DNA of 64,000 bases from positions 103,815-167,814 of the forward strand of contig PLWQ01000020.1 in NCBI GenBank assembly GCA_003165595.1, written 5' to 3'. Positions 33,125 to 42,610 of the stretch are shown in pieces; within the stretch, counting starts at the first letter, position 1; every line of letters begins with the position of its first letter. The position numbers were made by a program, and so were the translations under genes. Under the pieces are notes generated by a model, which had not been told where the DNA came from, did no database searches, and saw only the letters and a program-made list of their open reading frames with translations. Source of the stretch: Fibrobacterota bacterium (lineage in GTDB: Bacteria; Fibrobacterota; Chitinivibrionia; Chitinivibrionales; FEN-1185).

Positions 33125-36100
33125 ATGAAGAATAATGCTCGCACAACTTTCTCGTACTCAGCCATGGCACTGCTGCTCTTTGCAGCCTGCACCCGCGTGC
33201 CGAACGACGTAGGCACGCTCAAGTACAACACGGTGACCGGAAAAATGGTGTATGTGGGTGGCGGCACGTTTCAAATGGGCCAGACCGGGGTCGCGACACC
33301 GGTGCGGCAGGTGACCGTCTCATCGTTTCTCATTGACAACACCGATGTGACGCAGGGTGATTACCTCTCCGTCATGGGCGTGAATCCATCGTACTTTATC
33401 GGCGATTCCCTTGTGCCGGTGGACCAGGAGACATGGAATGACGCGGTCCTGTACTGCAATGCAAGGAGCAAACGGGCCGGGCTTGACACGGTATACTCCT
33501 TCACCTCGCTCGTCGGCATTGCCGGCAATGGGTGCGATAGCCTGGGCGGCCTCACCATCGATTATTCGAAGAAAGGGTTCAGGCTTCCCACCGAGGCGGA
33601 ATGGGAATACGCGTGCCGCGCAGGGAGCACAACGCTGTACTACTGGGGCGATAATCCGGACCGGGATTATTGCTGGGACACGATCAACAGCGGTTTGGGG
33701 CCGCAGCCCGTAGCGAGGAAAATAGCCAACCGGTATGGCCTTTATGACATGAGCGGCGAAGTCTGGCAATGGTGCAACGACTGGTATGGCGTTTACCCCT
33801 CAACGAACCAGACCGACCCGACCGGCCCTGTTTCCGGAACCAAACGCATTCTTCGCGGAGGCGCTTGGTACAGTCACGACTACCTCTTGTACTCCGCGTA
33901 CCGTTCGGGCAACGTTTCCGGCAAACAATTCTTCGACGTCGGGTTTCGGTGCGTTTTGCAGCAATCGGTGCAGACGCCGGTGCCCATTTCGCCGGCCAAT
34001 GGCGCCACTCAGCAGGCGCAAACACTCACGCTGGTGTGGCAATCGGTGAACTTTGCAACAACTTATCACGTTCAGGTGTCCACCAACAACCGGTTCGACA
34101 CAATCGTCGTCGAAGACTCGACACTCACCGCCTCATCAAGAACAATCGGCGCATTGGCTGCCGGCACTACCTATTATTGGCGCGTGCTGGCGAAAAACGG
34201 CGACGGCGCGAGCACGTGGAGCCAGGCGTGGAGCTTCACCACGGCGGCGCCTCTGGTGCGTGAAATGGTTCTTGTAAAGGGCGGAACCTTTCAAATGGGT
34301 CAAACCGGGATAGCAACGCCCGTCCGTCAAGTGACGGTCTCGTCGTTCCAAATTGACAATACAGAAATGACTCAAGGGGATTACCTGGCGATCATGAGGG
34401 TCAATCCGTCGTATTTCGGCGGCGATTCCCTTATGCCGGTGGTGTCGGTGACGTGGTTCGATGCGGTCCTGTGCTGCAATGCCAGGAGCAAACGGGCCGG
34501 GTTCGACACGGTCTATGCGTACACGTTTATGAGCGGGCTTGCCGGCGACGGCTGCGACAGCCTCGGAAACCTGGTGATTGATTACACGAAGAAGGGATAC
34601 AGACTGCCCACCGAGGCAGAATGGGAATTTGCCTGCCGCGCAGGGAGTACCACGCGGTATTTCTGGGGCGATACCATGGACCGTACCTACTGCTGGGACA
34701 CCGTCAACAGCGGTCTGGGTCCTCAACCGGTTGGCGAAAAGATCCAAAATGCCCTTGGTCTGTACGACATGAGCGGCAATGTCTGGCAGTGGTGCAACGA
34801 CTGGTACGGTGCTTATCCTTCGGCGAGCCAGACTGATCCCACCGGGCCGACGCTCGGGACCAAACGCATATTGCGTGGAGGTTCCTGGTATTCCCGCGAT
34901 AATGCGCTGTATTCGGCGTATCGAGCCGAAAACGTCTTGGGCAAGCAATTCTTCGACGTCGGATTCCGCTGCGTGTTGCAGGAAATGGTGCAGGTGCCCG
35001 AGCCTGTTTCCCCTGCCTACGGGGCCATCGGCCAGGCGCTGGCATCTACCTTGACATGGTCAACCGTGGACAATTCGACGGGTTATCGCGTCCAGATCTC
35101 GGTCGACAGTTCGTTTATCGCCCCGCCCATAAAGGATTCAACGCTCACCTCCGCGACAATGACGGTGTCCGGACTTACAGGAGGCGTCACCTATTACTGG
35201 AGGGTCCGGGCGACGGTCGCGGGCGGCGCAAGCGCGTACTGCGCCGCATGGAAGTTCACCACGCTCGGCACGTCTTTACAGATGCCAACCCTGCTGTCGC
35301 CCGGCAACGCCTCGACGGGCCAGTCCTCATCACCCGTACTCACGTGGACAACGGTAAGCGGCGCAAGCGCCTATCATGTGCAGATATCATCGAGCAGTAC
35401 GTTTGGCGTCATCACCGCCGAAGATTCGACGCTCACCGCCGTTTCCTGGACCGCGGAAAGCCTTGCGTCCGGAACCACCTATTACTGGCGTGTCGAAGCA
35501 AGAAGCGCCGGAAGCTGGAGCGCATGGTCGTCGGCATGGAGCTTCACAACCGCCGGTACATTGAAGCCTCCCTCCCTGACGTCTCCTGCCACCGGGGCGA
35601 CAGGGGTGTCCGTGACGCCCACGCTTGCCTGGTCGGCCGTGACCGGCGCGACCTCGTATCGTGTTCAGGTGTCAACCGACAGTTCGTTTGCAAAGCTGCT
35701 CGCCAAAGACTCAACCTTGACATCAGCTACGATGTTGGTGTCCGGCCTTGCCGGCGGCACAACCTATTACTGGCATGCCCAGGCGAAGAATGGGAGCGGC
35801 ACGAGCGCGTGGTCGTCGGCGTGGAGCTTCACAACTGCGAGCACACTCCTGCCTCCATCTCCGACATCGCCGGCCAACGGGGCCAACGCGCAGCCGCTGA
35901 CGCTCACGCTTACGTGGTCCCCGGTGAGCGGCGCGACGTCGTACCACGTCCAGTTGTGCGCCGACAGCCTTTTCCTTCCGGGAACCTCTGAAGATTCGAC
36001 ATCGACGTCGGCGGCGCTCACCGTCTCCGGCCGTGGGAGCGGCGTCACCTATTACTGGCACGTGCAAGCGAGGTCTTTGGCCGCCACGAGTGCCTGGTCG

Positions 36101-37276
36101 TCGGCGTGGAGCTTTACAATCGCGGGCGGACTCGCCATGCCCGTATTGGCCGCGCCGGCCAATGGGGCCAAAGTCGTGCCGCTACGGCCCACGCTTGTCT
36201 GGTCTTCGGTGAGCGGCGCAACGTCGTACCATGTTCAAGTGTCAACGGTCAATACATTTGCAACGGTCGTTGCCCGGGACTCCACGATTACCGTTGCGAC
36301 AAAGACCCTTGACGCCGTTCTTTCGGCCGGCACGGTTTACTACTGGCGAGTCCAGGCAAAGTTTTCAAGCAGCGTGAGCGCGTGGACAACCGCATGGAGT
36401 TTCACCACAACCACCGCCACCGGTCCGTGGCTCGAAAAATCCGCCATGCCCACTGCGCGGTCGGGACAGCAGCTTGCCGCCGTTGTGAACGGCAAGATTT
36501 ATGTGATTGGAGGAGCCAACAGCAGCGGCACCGCCCTTGCGACGGTAGAGGTGTACGACCCCGCCATGGATTCCTGGTCCTCGCTATCCAACATGCCCGG
36601 CGCAAGAATCCCCAGCGCCGCAACGGTCAACAACAAGATTTACCTGGTCGGAGGCGGCGACATTGGGACAGTCCAGGCATACGACCCGGCGGCCAATACC
36701 TGGTCCGACAAGTCGGCCATGCCCACGGTGCGAGGTCCCTATTTGGCGGTAGTCGGCCAGATAATCTACGCGCTTGGCGGATACAACAGCATCACCGGTT
36801 CGCTCAACACCAACGAAGCATACGATCCGTCGCTCGACTCATGGACTTCTCTGGACGGCATGCCCACCTACAGAAACGGCGCACCGGCCGCGGCCGCACT
36901 CAACAAGGTCTATGTCGTCGGCGGCGAGTATATGCCCAATAGTCCGTATGCGACGGTGGAGGAATACGACCCGTCCACCGGCTCCTGGGCGACGAAGACG
37001 TCCATGCCTACGGCCAGAAGGTCGCCGTCGGCGGCGACGGTAAACGATAAGGTCTATGTGATGGGCGGCGGTCTTGACAATAGCGGAGCCCTTGCGATTG
37101 TGGAAATGTACGATCCTTCGGCCGACACGTGGACCGCAAAGACCCCCATGCCCGGCCCTCGGTGGGGTCCGTCGCTGGCTGTTGTCAATGGGAAGATTTA
37201 CGCCATCGGCGGAGCGAACGACAGCTCTGCGGCGCTGTCCACCGTGGAGGAGTACGATCCGGCGCTCGACCCGTAG
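33125..37276 (+). CDS. Giant surface lipoprotein: two SUMF1 domains, Fn3 repeats, Kelch repeats
   Basis: 1383 aa from ATG 33125, with a lipoprotein-type signal (ALLLFAAC, C22). Two closely similar SUMF1/FGE-fold domains (about 40-285 and 380-625) are each followed by an Fn3 domain; the period is about 340 residues and indicates internal duplication. Four more Fn3 units with 'TYYWRVQA...SAWSFTT' endings follow (to about 1090), then a C-terminal set of Kelch repeats (1095-1383; 'KIYVIGG...VEVYDPAxDSWxxLxxMP') predicted to form a six-bladed propeller. The SUMF1 domains lack the catalytic cysteines (LYSAYR where FGE has Cys), so they are probably binding modules of the C-type-lectin-like fold. 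It follows the CsgG-like gene. Confidence 0.9.
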   Translation: MKNNARTTFSYSAMALLLFAACTRVPNDVGTLKYNTVTGKMVYVGGGTFQMGQTGVATPVRQVTVSSFLIDNTDVTQGDYLSVMGVNPSYFIGDSLVPVDQETWNDAVLYCNARSKRAGLDTVYSFTSLVGIAGNGCDSLGGLTIDYSKKGFRLPTEAEWEYACRAGSTTLYYWGDNPDRDYCWDTINSGLGPQPVARKIANRYGLYDMSGEVWQWCNDWYGVYPSTNQTDPTGPVSGTKRILRGGAWYSHDYLLYSAYRSGNVSGKQFFDVGFRCVLQQSVQTPVPISPANGATQQAQTLTLVWQSVNFATTYHVQVSTNNRFDTIVVEDSTLTASSRTIGALAAGTTYYWRVLAKNGDGASTWSQAWSFTTAAPLVREMVLVKGGTFQMGQTGIATPVRQVTVSSFQIDNTEMTQGDYLAIMRVNPSYFGGDSLMPVVSVTWFDAVLCCNARSKRAGFDTVYAYTFMSGLAGDGCDSLGNLVIDYTKKGYRLPTEAEWEFACRAGSTTRYFWGDTMDRTYCWDTVNSGLGPQPVGEKIQNALGLYDMSGNVWQWCNDWYGAYPSASQTDPTGPTLGTKRILRGGSWYSRDNALYSAYRAENVLGKQFFDVGFRCVLQEMVQVPEPVSPAYGAIGQALASTLTWSTVDNSTGYRVQISVDSSFIAPPIKDSTLTSATMTVSGLTGGVTYYWRVRATVAGGASAYCAAWKFTTLGTSLQMPTLLSPGNASTGQSSSPVLTWTTVSGASAYHVQISSSSTFGVITAEDSTLTAVSWTAESLASGTTYYWRVEARSAGSWSAWSSAWSFTTAGTLKPPSLTSPATGATGVSVTPTLAWSAVTGATSYRVQVSTDSSFAKLLAKDSTLTSATMLVSGLAGGTTYYWHAQAKNGSGTSAWSSAWSFTTASTLLPPSPTSPANGANAQPLTLTLTWSPVSGATSYHVQLCADSLFLPGTSEDSTSTSAALTVSGRGSGVTYYWHVQARSLAATSAWSSAWSFTIAGGLAMPVLAAPANGAKVVPLRPTLVWSSVSGATSYHVQVSTVNTFATVVARDSTITVATKTLDAVLSAGTVYYWRVQAKFSSSVSAWTTAWSFTTTTATGPWLEKSAMPTARSGQQLAAVVNGKIYVIGGANSSGTALATVEVYDPAMDSWSSLSNMPGARIPSAATVNNKIYLVGGGDIGTVQAYDPAANTWSDKSAMPTVRGPYLAVVGQIIYALGGYNSITGSLNTNEAYDPSLDSWTSLDGMPTYRNGAPAAAALNKVYVVGGEYMPNSPYATVEEYDPSTGSWATKTSMPTARRSPSAATVNDKVYVMGGGLDNSGALAIVEMYDPSADTWTAKTPMPGPRWGPSLAVVNGKIYAIGGANDSSAALSTVEEYDPALDP

Positions 37277-37293
37277 CGGAAAGTGACGAGGCC

Positions 37294-37755
37294 TCAGTTG
37301 GGCAGAAGGCAGATCTTCTGTGACGCATGAGTCAACTGGATCTTCCACCTGCCCTTTTCTTTTTTGTAAATTTCGGTAATGATGAGGTCGTTCTTGGTTA
37401 TGTTCCTGCTGTCCTGGGCGACTTCCTCTTCTATCTCGAACGTGGCAAAAGCCATCGACTCGTCCTCGGCAATATACGGCTGGTAGGAGAGGATCGTGCT
37501 CAGCTTGACCGGAGTCTCGGCATCGACCACGGCCTTCTTCATTTGCATAATGTTCATTTCGACGCCGGCAGCGCTTATAAACTGATAATTCTTTGTGCAA
37601 ATCCTGGTGAGCGCATTGGTGTCTTTCTTGGAAATCGCGTCAATCCTTTCCTTGAGCAGGGCTTTGAGGGTTGCCGGCAGGTCTACTTGGCAAAATGCGG
37701 TGCCGGGGAGAGACAGCATCAGCAGGAAGACGAAAAGCCTGGCGCGACCGGGCAT
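37294..37755 (-). CDS. Secreted SnoaL/DUF4440-like (NTF2-fold) protein
   Basis: 153 aa from ATG 37755 (GGAGGTG 8 nt upstream). After a signal peptide (LFVFLLMLSLPGTAFC) the chain fits the NTF2-like fold: LKALLKERIDAISKKDTNALTRICTKNYQFI ... MAFATFEIEEEV ... NDLIITEIYKKEKGRWKIQLTHASQ. This family includes small ligand-binding and enzymatic proteins; without a recognised active site the role is unknown. It is convergent with the SUMF1/Kelch gene. Confidence 0.72.
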   Translation of the reverse strand: MPGRARLFVFLLMLSLPGTAFCQVDLPATLKALLKERIDAISKKDTNALTRICTKNYQFISAAGVEMNIMQMKKAVVDAETPVKLSTILSYQPYIAEDESMAFATFEIEEEVAQDSRNITKNDLIITEIYKKEKGRWKIQLTHASQKICLLPN

Positions 37756-38001
37756 GAACACCTCCAATTTGTCGAAAATATACTTGAGCGCAAGTTCTTC
37801 GGGAAAGGCGGTTGTCCATCGGAATACCCGCGGCCTTTGAGGGCGCGAGCTATTTTCGAGCCGGGGTCTGCAAGAAGCGCTTTTCCCATGAAGCCGGGCG
37901 CACGGGGCGCACCACTACACACGGGAAGAAATAATGCAAGCGGCATGTATCTTTCCGCGCCTTTGCCTGGTCTAATCAAGACAAGAGGAAGGAGCCGTAG
38001 T

Positions 38002-38553
38002 ATGAAGACACACGCCATTGGCAAATCCAGAGCGTCGATGATCGGCACATTTATATGGATTGGAATTTTGTGTGTGGGCGCTTTTGCCTGGAATTCGTCG
38101 GGCAGCCGCAATGGCTCCGCTGCACATTCGGGCGGATCCGCGAGAGGATACTCAGGCGGACATTCGGGCGGATCGCATTCCTATGGCGGACACTACGACC
38201 GCGGCGGTCATTACGGCCGTTCCGGGATTGACGTAACAGTTGTGGAACCGCCGCCATATTACTATTATGACGACTACGGTTATCCGCCCGATTACACGGC
38301 AGTCGCTCCGGCGCCGGTGGTGCAAGTGGTTGAATCAGCTCAACAGGGAGCCGAGGAGAGCGCAGGTCCGGTGCAGATTAACTCATACCAGCCGGCCACG
38401 GCCGACACGGTGATCATCGGCGTCCCGAATTCAAAAGGCGGATTCATTTCCGTCAAGCTCACAAGATGCGCAAACGGGTATATCGGCCCGCAGGGCGAAT
38501 TCTATGCCGGACATCCGACCATCGAGCAACTTAAGGTGCTGTACGGAAGCTGA
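38002..38553 (+). CDS. Gly/Ser/His/Tyr-rich secreted protein
   Basis: 183 aa from ATG 38002, preceded by AGGAAGGAG. An N-terminal signal segment (SMIGTFIWIGILCVGAFAW) is followed by a low-complexity stretch (31-75) rich in Gly, Ser, His and Tyr (SGGHSGGSHSYGGHY...), a tyrosine cluster (PPPYYYYDDYGY), and a more ordered C-terminal part (120-183) ending GFISVKLTRCANGYIGPQGE. Similar composition is seen in small envelope proteins of many Gram-negatives. Function is not recognised. Confidence 0.7.
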   Translation: MKTHAIGKSRASMIGTFIWIGILCVGAFAWNSSGSRNGSAAHSGGSARGYSGGHSGGSHSYGGHYDRGGHYGRSGIDVTVVEPPPYYYYDDYGYPPDYTAVAPAPVVQVVESAQQGAEESAGPVQINSYQPATADTVIIGVPNSKGGFISVKLTRCANGYIGPQGEFYAGHPTIEQLKVLYGS

Positions 38554-38685
38554 CCAATCGATCGTTTCCATGTTGGACCTTTGACTGCCCCTTCTCGAAT
38601 TGCATTTCCTATGTCTGTTCCCGATAATACCCCGAGCTCGCACCCCGTATTCTAGGTGTCCGAAGGATTTGGAAAGGAGAACGCT

Positions 38686-39150
38686 ATGAAAATCTTATCA
38701 TACGCGGGTTTGGCTGTAGTTATTATGATCGCAATCGCGGGAGCCGCGACCGTGCAGGATCGATACGCCGCGCCTGTTGCAAACGGCACCGAAGTATATG
38801 CCGACAACCCGAAACCCCTTGACGCTCAGCCTGCCTTTACGGTTGGTACCGGTGACAGGCTTCTGATTCTGGACAGGCGGGACAACAAGTACAAGGTGAG
38901 CGACCTGAAGGGAGATGTGGGCTGGGTGAACGCCGATCTTGTCAAATCTCTTGGGTCCAACGAATCGTTGGTATTCGGCGATGCGGACGTACGCGCGTAT
39001 CTCGACAATCCGGAGCCTGTCTACATCATGGACGCGGACAACAATGTGGACAAGAGTATTCTTCTTAACCGATCGTTCGCCGGTGAACTCGCGGAGAACA
39101 CCGACCGCATGACATTCGAAAGGATGGCCGGAGAAAACCTGCCCAAATAG
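38686..39150 (+). CDS. Secreted SH3-like domain protein
   Basis: 154 aa from ATG 38686 (GGAAAGGAGAACG upstream). Signal peptide KILSYAGLAVVIMIAIAGAA, then a bacterial SH3-like region: TEVYADNPKPLDAQPAFTV ... GDRLLILDRRDNKYKVSDLKGDVGWVNADLV (about 30-90). The C-terminal 60 residues are acidic and unassigned. SH3b domains often bind peptidoglycan or peptides in the envelope. It shares strand and spacing with the Gly-rich gene upstream but lies 132 bp away. Confidence 0.75.
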   Translation: MKILSYAGLAVVIMIAIAGAATVQDRYAAPVANGTEVYADNPKPLDAQPAFTVGTGDRLLILDRRDNKYKVSDLKGDVGWVNADLVKSLGSNESLVFGDADVRAYLDNPEPVYIMDADNNVDKSILLNRSFAGELAENTDRMTFERMAGENLPK

Positions 39151-39180
39151 GCCGATGCGGCGGATGCATCCGGCGTTACG

Positions 39181-41418
39181 CTACGGGTAATCCAGCACAC
39201 TCGATGATGCGGTGCCGCCCGTGCCGTTGATCACGTGGCTTATGGTTCCGCCGCCCAGCTTTTCGGTCACCATGTGATGCACCTTGACTCCCGCGACATT
39301 CGCGGGGACCTCGATCGCATTGGTCGCGGTGACCCCGTTTCTGAACACGGAATACACGCCGAGGCCGCGGGCCTCATGGGTCTTTACTCCGTCGGACACC
39401 TTGTAAGAAGGATAGCCCAGGTCGGTGCTGCTGCTCGACCAGCTTGTATTGTCCGGAGGATCGTAGGGCATTTCGGACTGGTAGAAGTAGGTGCGGCCGT
39501 TGTTACCGTTCCACCAGGTCTGGTACGCCTGGGTGTGCTCGACGAACAGGCCGTACACTGTTACGTTGTTGCCGTTTACAATAAGGCCGTGCGCGTTCAG
39601 GTTGGATGTCCAACCCGCGCCCGCGCCGTGATCGGCCCGCCACAGCCACGTGTGGTCGAAAATCACGTCGTTGCTGTTGATAATCACGAAACTCGTGGCG
39701 AGGCCGTTGAATTGTCCGCCTGCCCTGCAGAAAATGTCGAACAGGCATATCGGGTTCCTGGCATGGTCGACCGTGGTGCCGGAATCGCCGATCTGCAGCA
39801 GAACCGGCGAGTTCTGCGTGCTTGCTTCAAAGAGAAAGCCGGCGACCTTGATGCCGTCGACATCGGAGACTTTCATGGCCGCGTTCCCGTTGGTGGGAAT
39901 GAGCGACGGGTAGCCGATGCCGAGAACAACCGTGCCCGGCCGCGTCACCTGTATTGCGCTTTCCAAATTATAATTCCCCGGGGTGAACAGGATGTTTTTC
40001 CCCTGGACAAGCGCGGCATTGATGCTTGCCGCATTGTCGGAGGACTTGGTAATGTAAAAGAGGTCGATGGGCAGCTGCGCGCCGGGCGTGCCGCCATTTG
40101 CCCACGTGATCCCCAGTGTGCTGTCGCGACGCAGGTCCGGGACCATTACAAAGTAGTTTCCGTTTTTGTCAATTGCAAGGAACGGCTTTTCGGCCACCAG
40201 AGGGGTCTTGGCGACCACCGTGCGGTTAACTCCCGATTCCGAGGGCGCCCCGGTCACGCCGACAAAGACCATGTTCCATCCGCCGCCGCCCCAGCCGCCG
40301 TAGACGTCGTTCCTCGAAAAGTATTGTTGTTGCGATCCCGAGTTCACCGATCCGTCCACCTTGCAATCCGCGAGAAAGCCGCCGCTGGACCACCCGCCGT
40401 CGTCGAGCGCCATGTTGCCTTTTACGTGCATGCGGCGAACCGGAGCGCCCTGAGAAGCCGCCCAGGTGTTGGTGCCGCCCGTGGGCGTCACGCAGATGCC
40501 GGCGCATGCCTTCCAGAAGGTGCAGGTGGCATTGTAGTTCATCCATGCCGCCGAAGACTGCACCAGTCCGGTTATTTGGACGCTGTCCGGCGACAGGCCG
40601 AGCCCCAATGCCTCGGTGTAGAAGCCGACGTTGACATCAAGAGAATACGAGCCCGGCTTGAACAGCCACGCGTACCTGCCGGTGCCGAACTGCGCGGCCT
40701 GCTGCTGGCTGGAAATGGCGGAGATCTGGCTTTGCACCGTGGAGGTACTCATTGACGGATCGAAAATAAGCACGTTGGGGCCGAAATCCGGGGCTGCGCC
40801 CGCCGGGTTCATGGTGATGTTTACCGTGCCGGAGGCGATTGTTAATTGCTCCAGGTACGAGGCGTACCCTGCCTTGGTCGCCTGCAGCCAATCGAGGGCG
40901 GCCGACCTCTTGGGCGAGGCGGCGGCCGCAGGTGTTTTGCTGAAGACCGCTTCAGTTTCTCTCGCCGCCGGGATGATGGTGCCAGCCCACACGTCGCTAC
41001 CGACCCTCACCCGCAGCAGATACACGGAGCAGCCCAACCGGTCCAAATCGAAGGCTACCCGCGTATTGCCCGGGCACAGGTATCCATCGTAGATTGACGC
41101 AATGCGCACCCCGCGCATGTTGTAAAGAGCCGCGTTTACCCATGCGGCGCGCGCCATGGCAATTACGAACGATTTGTTTTTATACCCGATGCTGTTGACG
41201 ACCGATGGTTGCGCGGCCGGAACATGGGTTGAGACCGTGCCCGACAGCGAATAGATGCCGTTTGGATCCGTGGTGTCGGCGGCGCCGGCGCCGACCAGTC
41301 GCACGATCACGCCCTCAAGAGCCTGACCTGCGGACGAACTAACTTTTCCGGAGATGGAAATGGTCTGGGAAGATGCGAGCGAAATCATGAGGAACACGAA
41401 TGATAAAAACCGCTTCAC
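39181..41418 (-). CDS. Secreted right-handed beta-helix protein with N-terminal regulatory and sorting-like segments
   Basis: 745 aa. Signal peptide (1-18), a carboxypeptidase-regulatory-like domain (20-65, ISGKVSSSAGQALEGVIVRL), then a segment that looks like a sorting/FlgD-like tail (about 78-145, AALYNMRGVRIASI ... VYLLRVRVGSDVW) but sits near the N-terminus. The main body (about 205-745) belongs to a beta-helix family common in actinomycetes, often mislabelled 'adenylyl cyclase' or 'coagulation factor 5/8' (FGTGRYAWLFKPGSY, RRMHVKGNMALDDGGWSSGG, GWNMVFVGVTGAP, TPGNYNLESAIQV). The fold suggests a polysaccharide substrate; the reaction is unknown. Confidence 0.82.
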   Translation of the reverse strand: MKRFLSFVFLMISLASSQTISISGKVSSSAGQALEGVIVRLVGAGAADTTDPNGIYSLSGTVSTHVPAAQPSVVNSIGYKNKSFVIAMARAAWVNAALYNMRGVRIASIYDGYLCPGNTRVAFDLDRLGCSVYLLRVRVGSDVWAGTIIPAARETEAVFSKTPAAAASPKRSAALDWLQATKAGYASYLEQLTIASGTVNITMNPAGAAPDFGPNVLIFDPSMSTSTVQSQISAISSQQQAAQFGTGRYAWLFKPGSYSLDVNVGFYTEALGLGLSPDSVQITGLVQSSAAWMNYNATCTFWKACAGICVTPTGGTNTWAASQGAPVRRMHVKGNMALDDGGWSSGGFLADCKVDGSVNSGSQQQYFSRNDVYGGWGGGGWNMVFVGVTGAPSESGVNRTVVAKTPLVAEKPFLAIDKNGNYFVMVPDLRRDSTLGITWANGGTPGAQLPIDLFYITKSSDNAASINAALVQGKNILFTPGNYNLESAIQVTRPGTVVLGIGYPSLIPTNGNAAMKVSDVDGIKVAGFLFEASTQNSPVLLQIGDSGTTVDHARNPICLFDIFCRAGGQFNGLATSFVIINSNDVIFDHTWLWRADHGAGAGWTSNLNAHGLIVNGNNVTVYGLFVEHTQAYQTWWNGNNGRTYFYQSEMPYDPPDNTSWSSSSTDLGYPSYKVSDGVKTHEARGLGVYSVFRNGVTATNAIEVPANVAGVKVHHMVTEKLGGGTISHVINGTGGTASSSVLDYP

Positions 41419-41754
41419 GAAAGACCCCTTTCTTTGCCCCTGTCTTGGTTTTTGTCAACCGCTTAAACATCACGTGCCCCCCCCCAAAGTTTCGGTGTGT
41501 CGAGCTTCTGTTTCACGTTCCACCGCTTTTGCAAAGGATCAAATGCAGTGGTCGCTACTCAACGAAAAGTCCGGCCGCCTCGACACAGCCGGGTTCGAAG
41601 GGAAATATACCGAAATAGGAGCAAAATGCAGGAACTTTCTTTGCGGTGACTTTGTATCTTGCGAACAAATTCTCGCATAAACGATTGATATTGCAGGGAA
41701 ACCAATCGCTTGCAGAGCTGTGGTGCCGATATTTTTGCGAACAAGATTTACAAA

Positions 41755-41810
41755 TGGCCTGGCCTCAGGCCGGCTGCACGGGAATGTGCGGCAGAAAGGA
41801 GGGCGCCCAT
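41755..41810 (+). repeat. Degenerate family A element
   Basis: Contains GGCCTGGCCTCAGGCC, GCACGGGAATGTGCGGCAGA and the terminal GGGCGCCCA, matching the 3' half of family A (GCACAGGATGTGCGGAGA ... GGGGCGCCCA). The remainder of the 424-bp gap 41419-41842 holds the leader of the beta-helix gene and a poly-C run (41470-41477), with no gene. Confidence 0.5.
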
Positions 41811-41819
41811 CGCCTCAGA

Positions 41820-41842
41820 TTTTTTCAACCCTTCAACTCTTC
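41820..41842 (-). repeat. AGTTGAA-type repeat after a stop codon
   Basis: On the minus strand, immediately after the TAA of the small membrane protein: AGAGTTGAAGGGTTGAAAAA. Same repeat type and orientation as at 21790, 56682 and 61291. Confidence 0.5.
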
Positions 41843-42148
41843 TTAATGCATTTTCCCCGCAAATGCAAAAGACAGCTGAATGCTGATGGCTGCTATTCCT
41901 GCGAAGAACACAATCAGCCCGTAAATGTTTGCTTTTGAAAGCCTGCCAACGCGCGCCAGGATAAATCCAACCACGAGGTTGCCCAGCCCCCACAGAACAT
42001 TGACAAGCGGAGATGACAATCCTCTGCCGGGCGGGTTTGCAAACGGGCTGGGGAAGCTGTCGCCTGAGACTCCGTGGATATAGTGCGGGACGAAATTCGC
42101 CAGGAACAGGCCCGCGAAAAAGCACGCGACATAGTGATACCATTTCAT
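41843..42148 (-). CDS. Small three-helix membrane protein
   Basis: 101 aa from ATG 42148, preceded by AAGGAGGTC. Three hydrophobic helices are visible: YHYVACFFAGLFLANFVPHYI (4-24), SPLVNVLWGLGNLVVGFILA (46-65) and ANIYGLIVFFAGIAAISIQLSFAFA (73-97). The short loop VSGDSFPSPFANPPGRGLSS is conserved-looking, and proteins of this size and pattern occur as uncharacterised families across bacteria. No function is assigned. Confidence 0.75.
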   Translation of the reverse strand: MKWYHYVACFFAGLFLANFVPHYIHGVSGDSFPSPFANPPGRGLSSPLVNVLWGLGNLVVGFILARVGRLSKANIYGLIVFFAGIAAISIQLSFAFAGKMH

Positions 42149-42448
42149 AAAGACCTCCTTGGTTGAAGAAGAAAAAGCAGCAAAGTGACAAAGTTGAAAG
42201 AAATATGGATTGTTGCGGGATGATTGCCAAGCAGATAATGTCCGGATCGAGTACCTTCAAGGCCCCTGTTCCAAGATATGTGTAAGATGAGAATCGAGAT
42301 ATGGAAAGGGCTCTGCCCTTTAAATCCCGTAGGGAAAATGCTTATTGTAAATCGCCCCTCCAAACCTCCCCTCGCCGGGGAGGCTTCCTACCGATGACTT
42401 GTCACAATATCCCGCCGATGAGCATTTCTAACGGGTGCCCGATGTTGC

Positions 42449-42473
42449 ACTGCCGAGGCGGCGGGGCGCCCAA
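42449..42473 (+). repeat. Family A 3'-end fragment
   Basis: A short remnant, CTGCCGAGGCGG followed by GGGCGCCCAA. It lies in the 462-bp gap 42149-42610, which otherwise shows no gene; the leader of the flavin-reductase gene occupies its last part. Confidence 0.45.
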
Positions 42474-42610
42474 TTTCTTCCTGTCTTGTGGAAAGTTCGG
42501 CAGGAAACACGCATTGCGCCATGCACTATTTTAGATATGCGGAATGTGCATCGACATTGTCCGATTGCGCGGCAAATGCGGGCAAACGGAAGAACCAAAG
42601 GAGAAACGCA

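Noticed and set aside
33244-34980. SUMF1/C-type-lectin-fold domains as targets of a diversity-generating retroelement
   Set aside because: No reverse transcriptase, accessory variability gene or template repeat was seen in the window, and the two SUMF1 copies differ mainly at silent sites rather than by adenine-specific changes.
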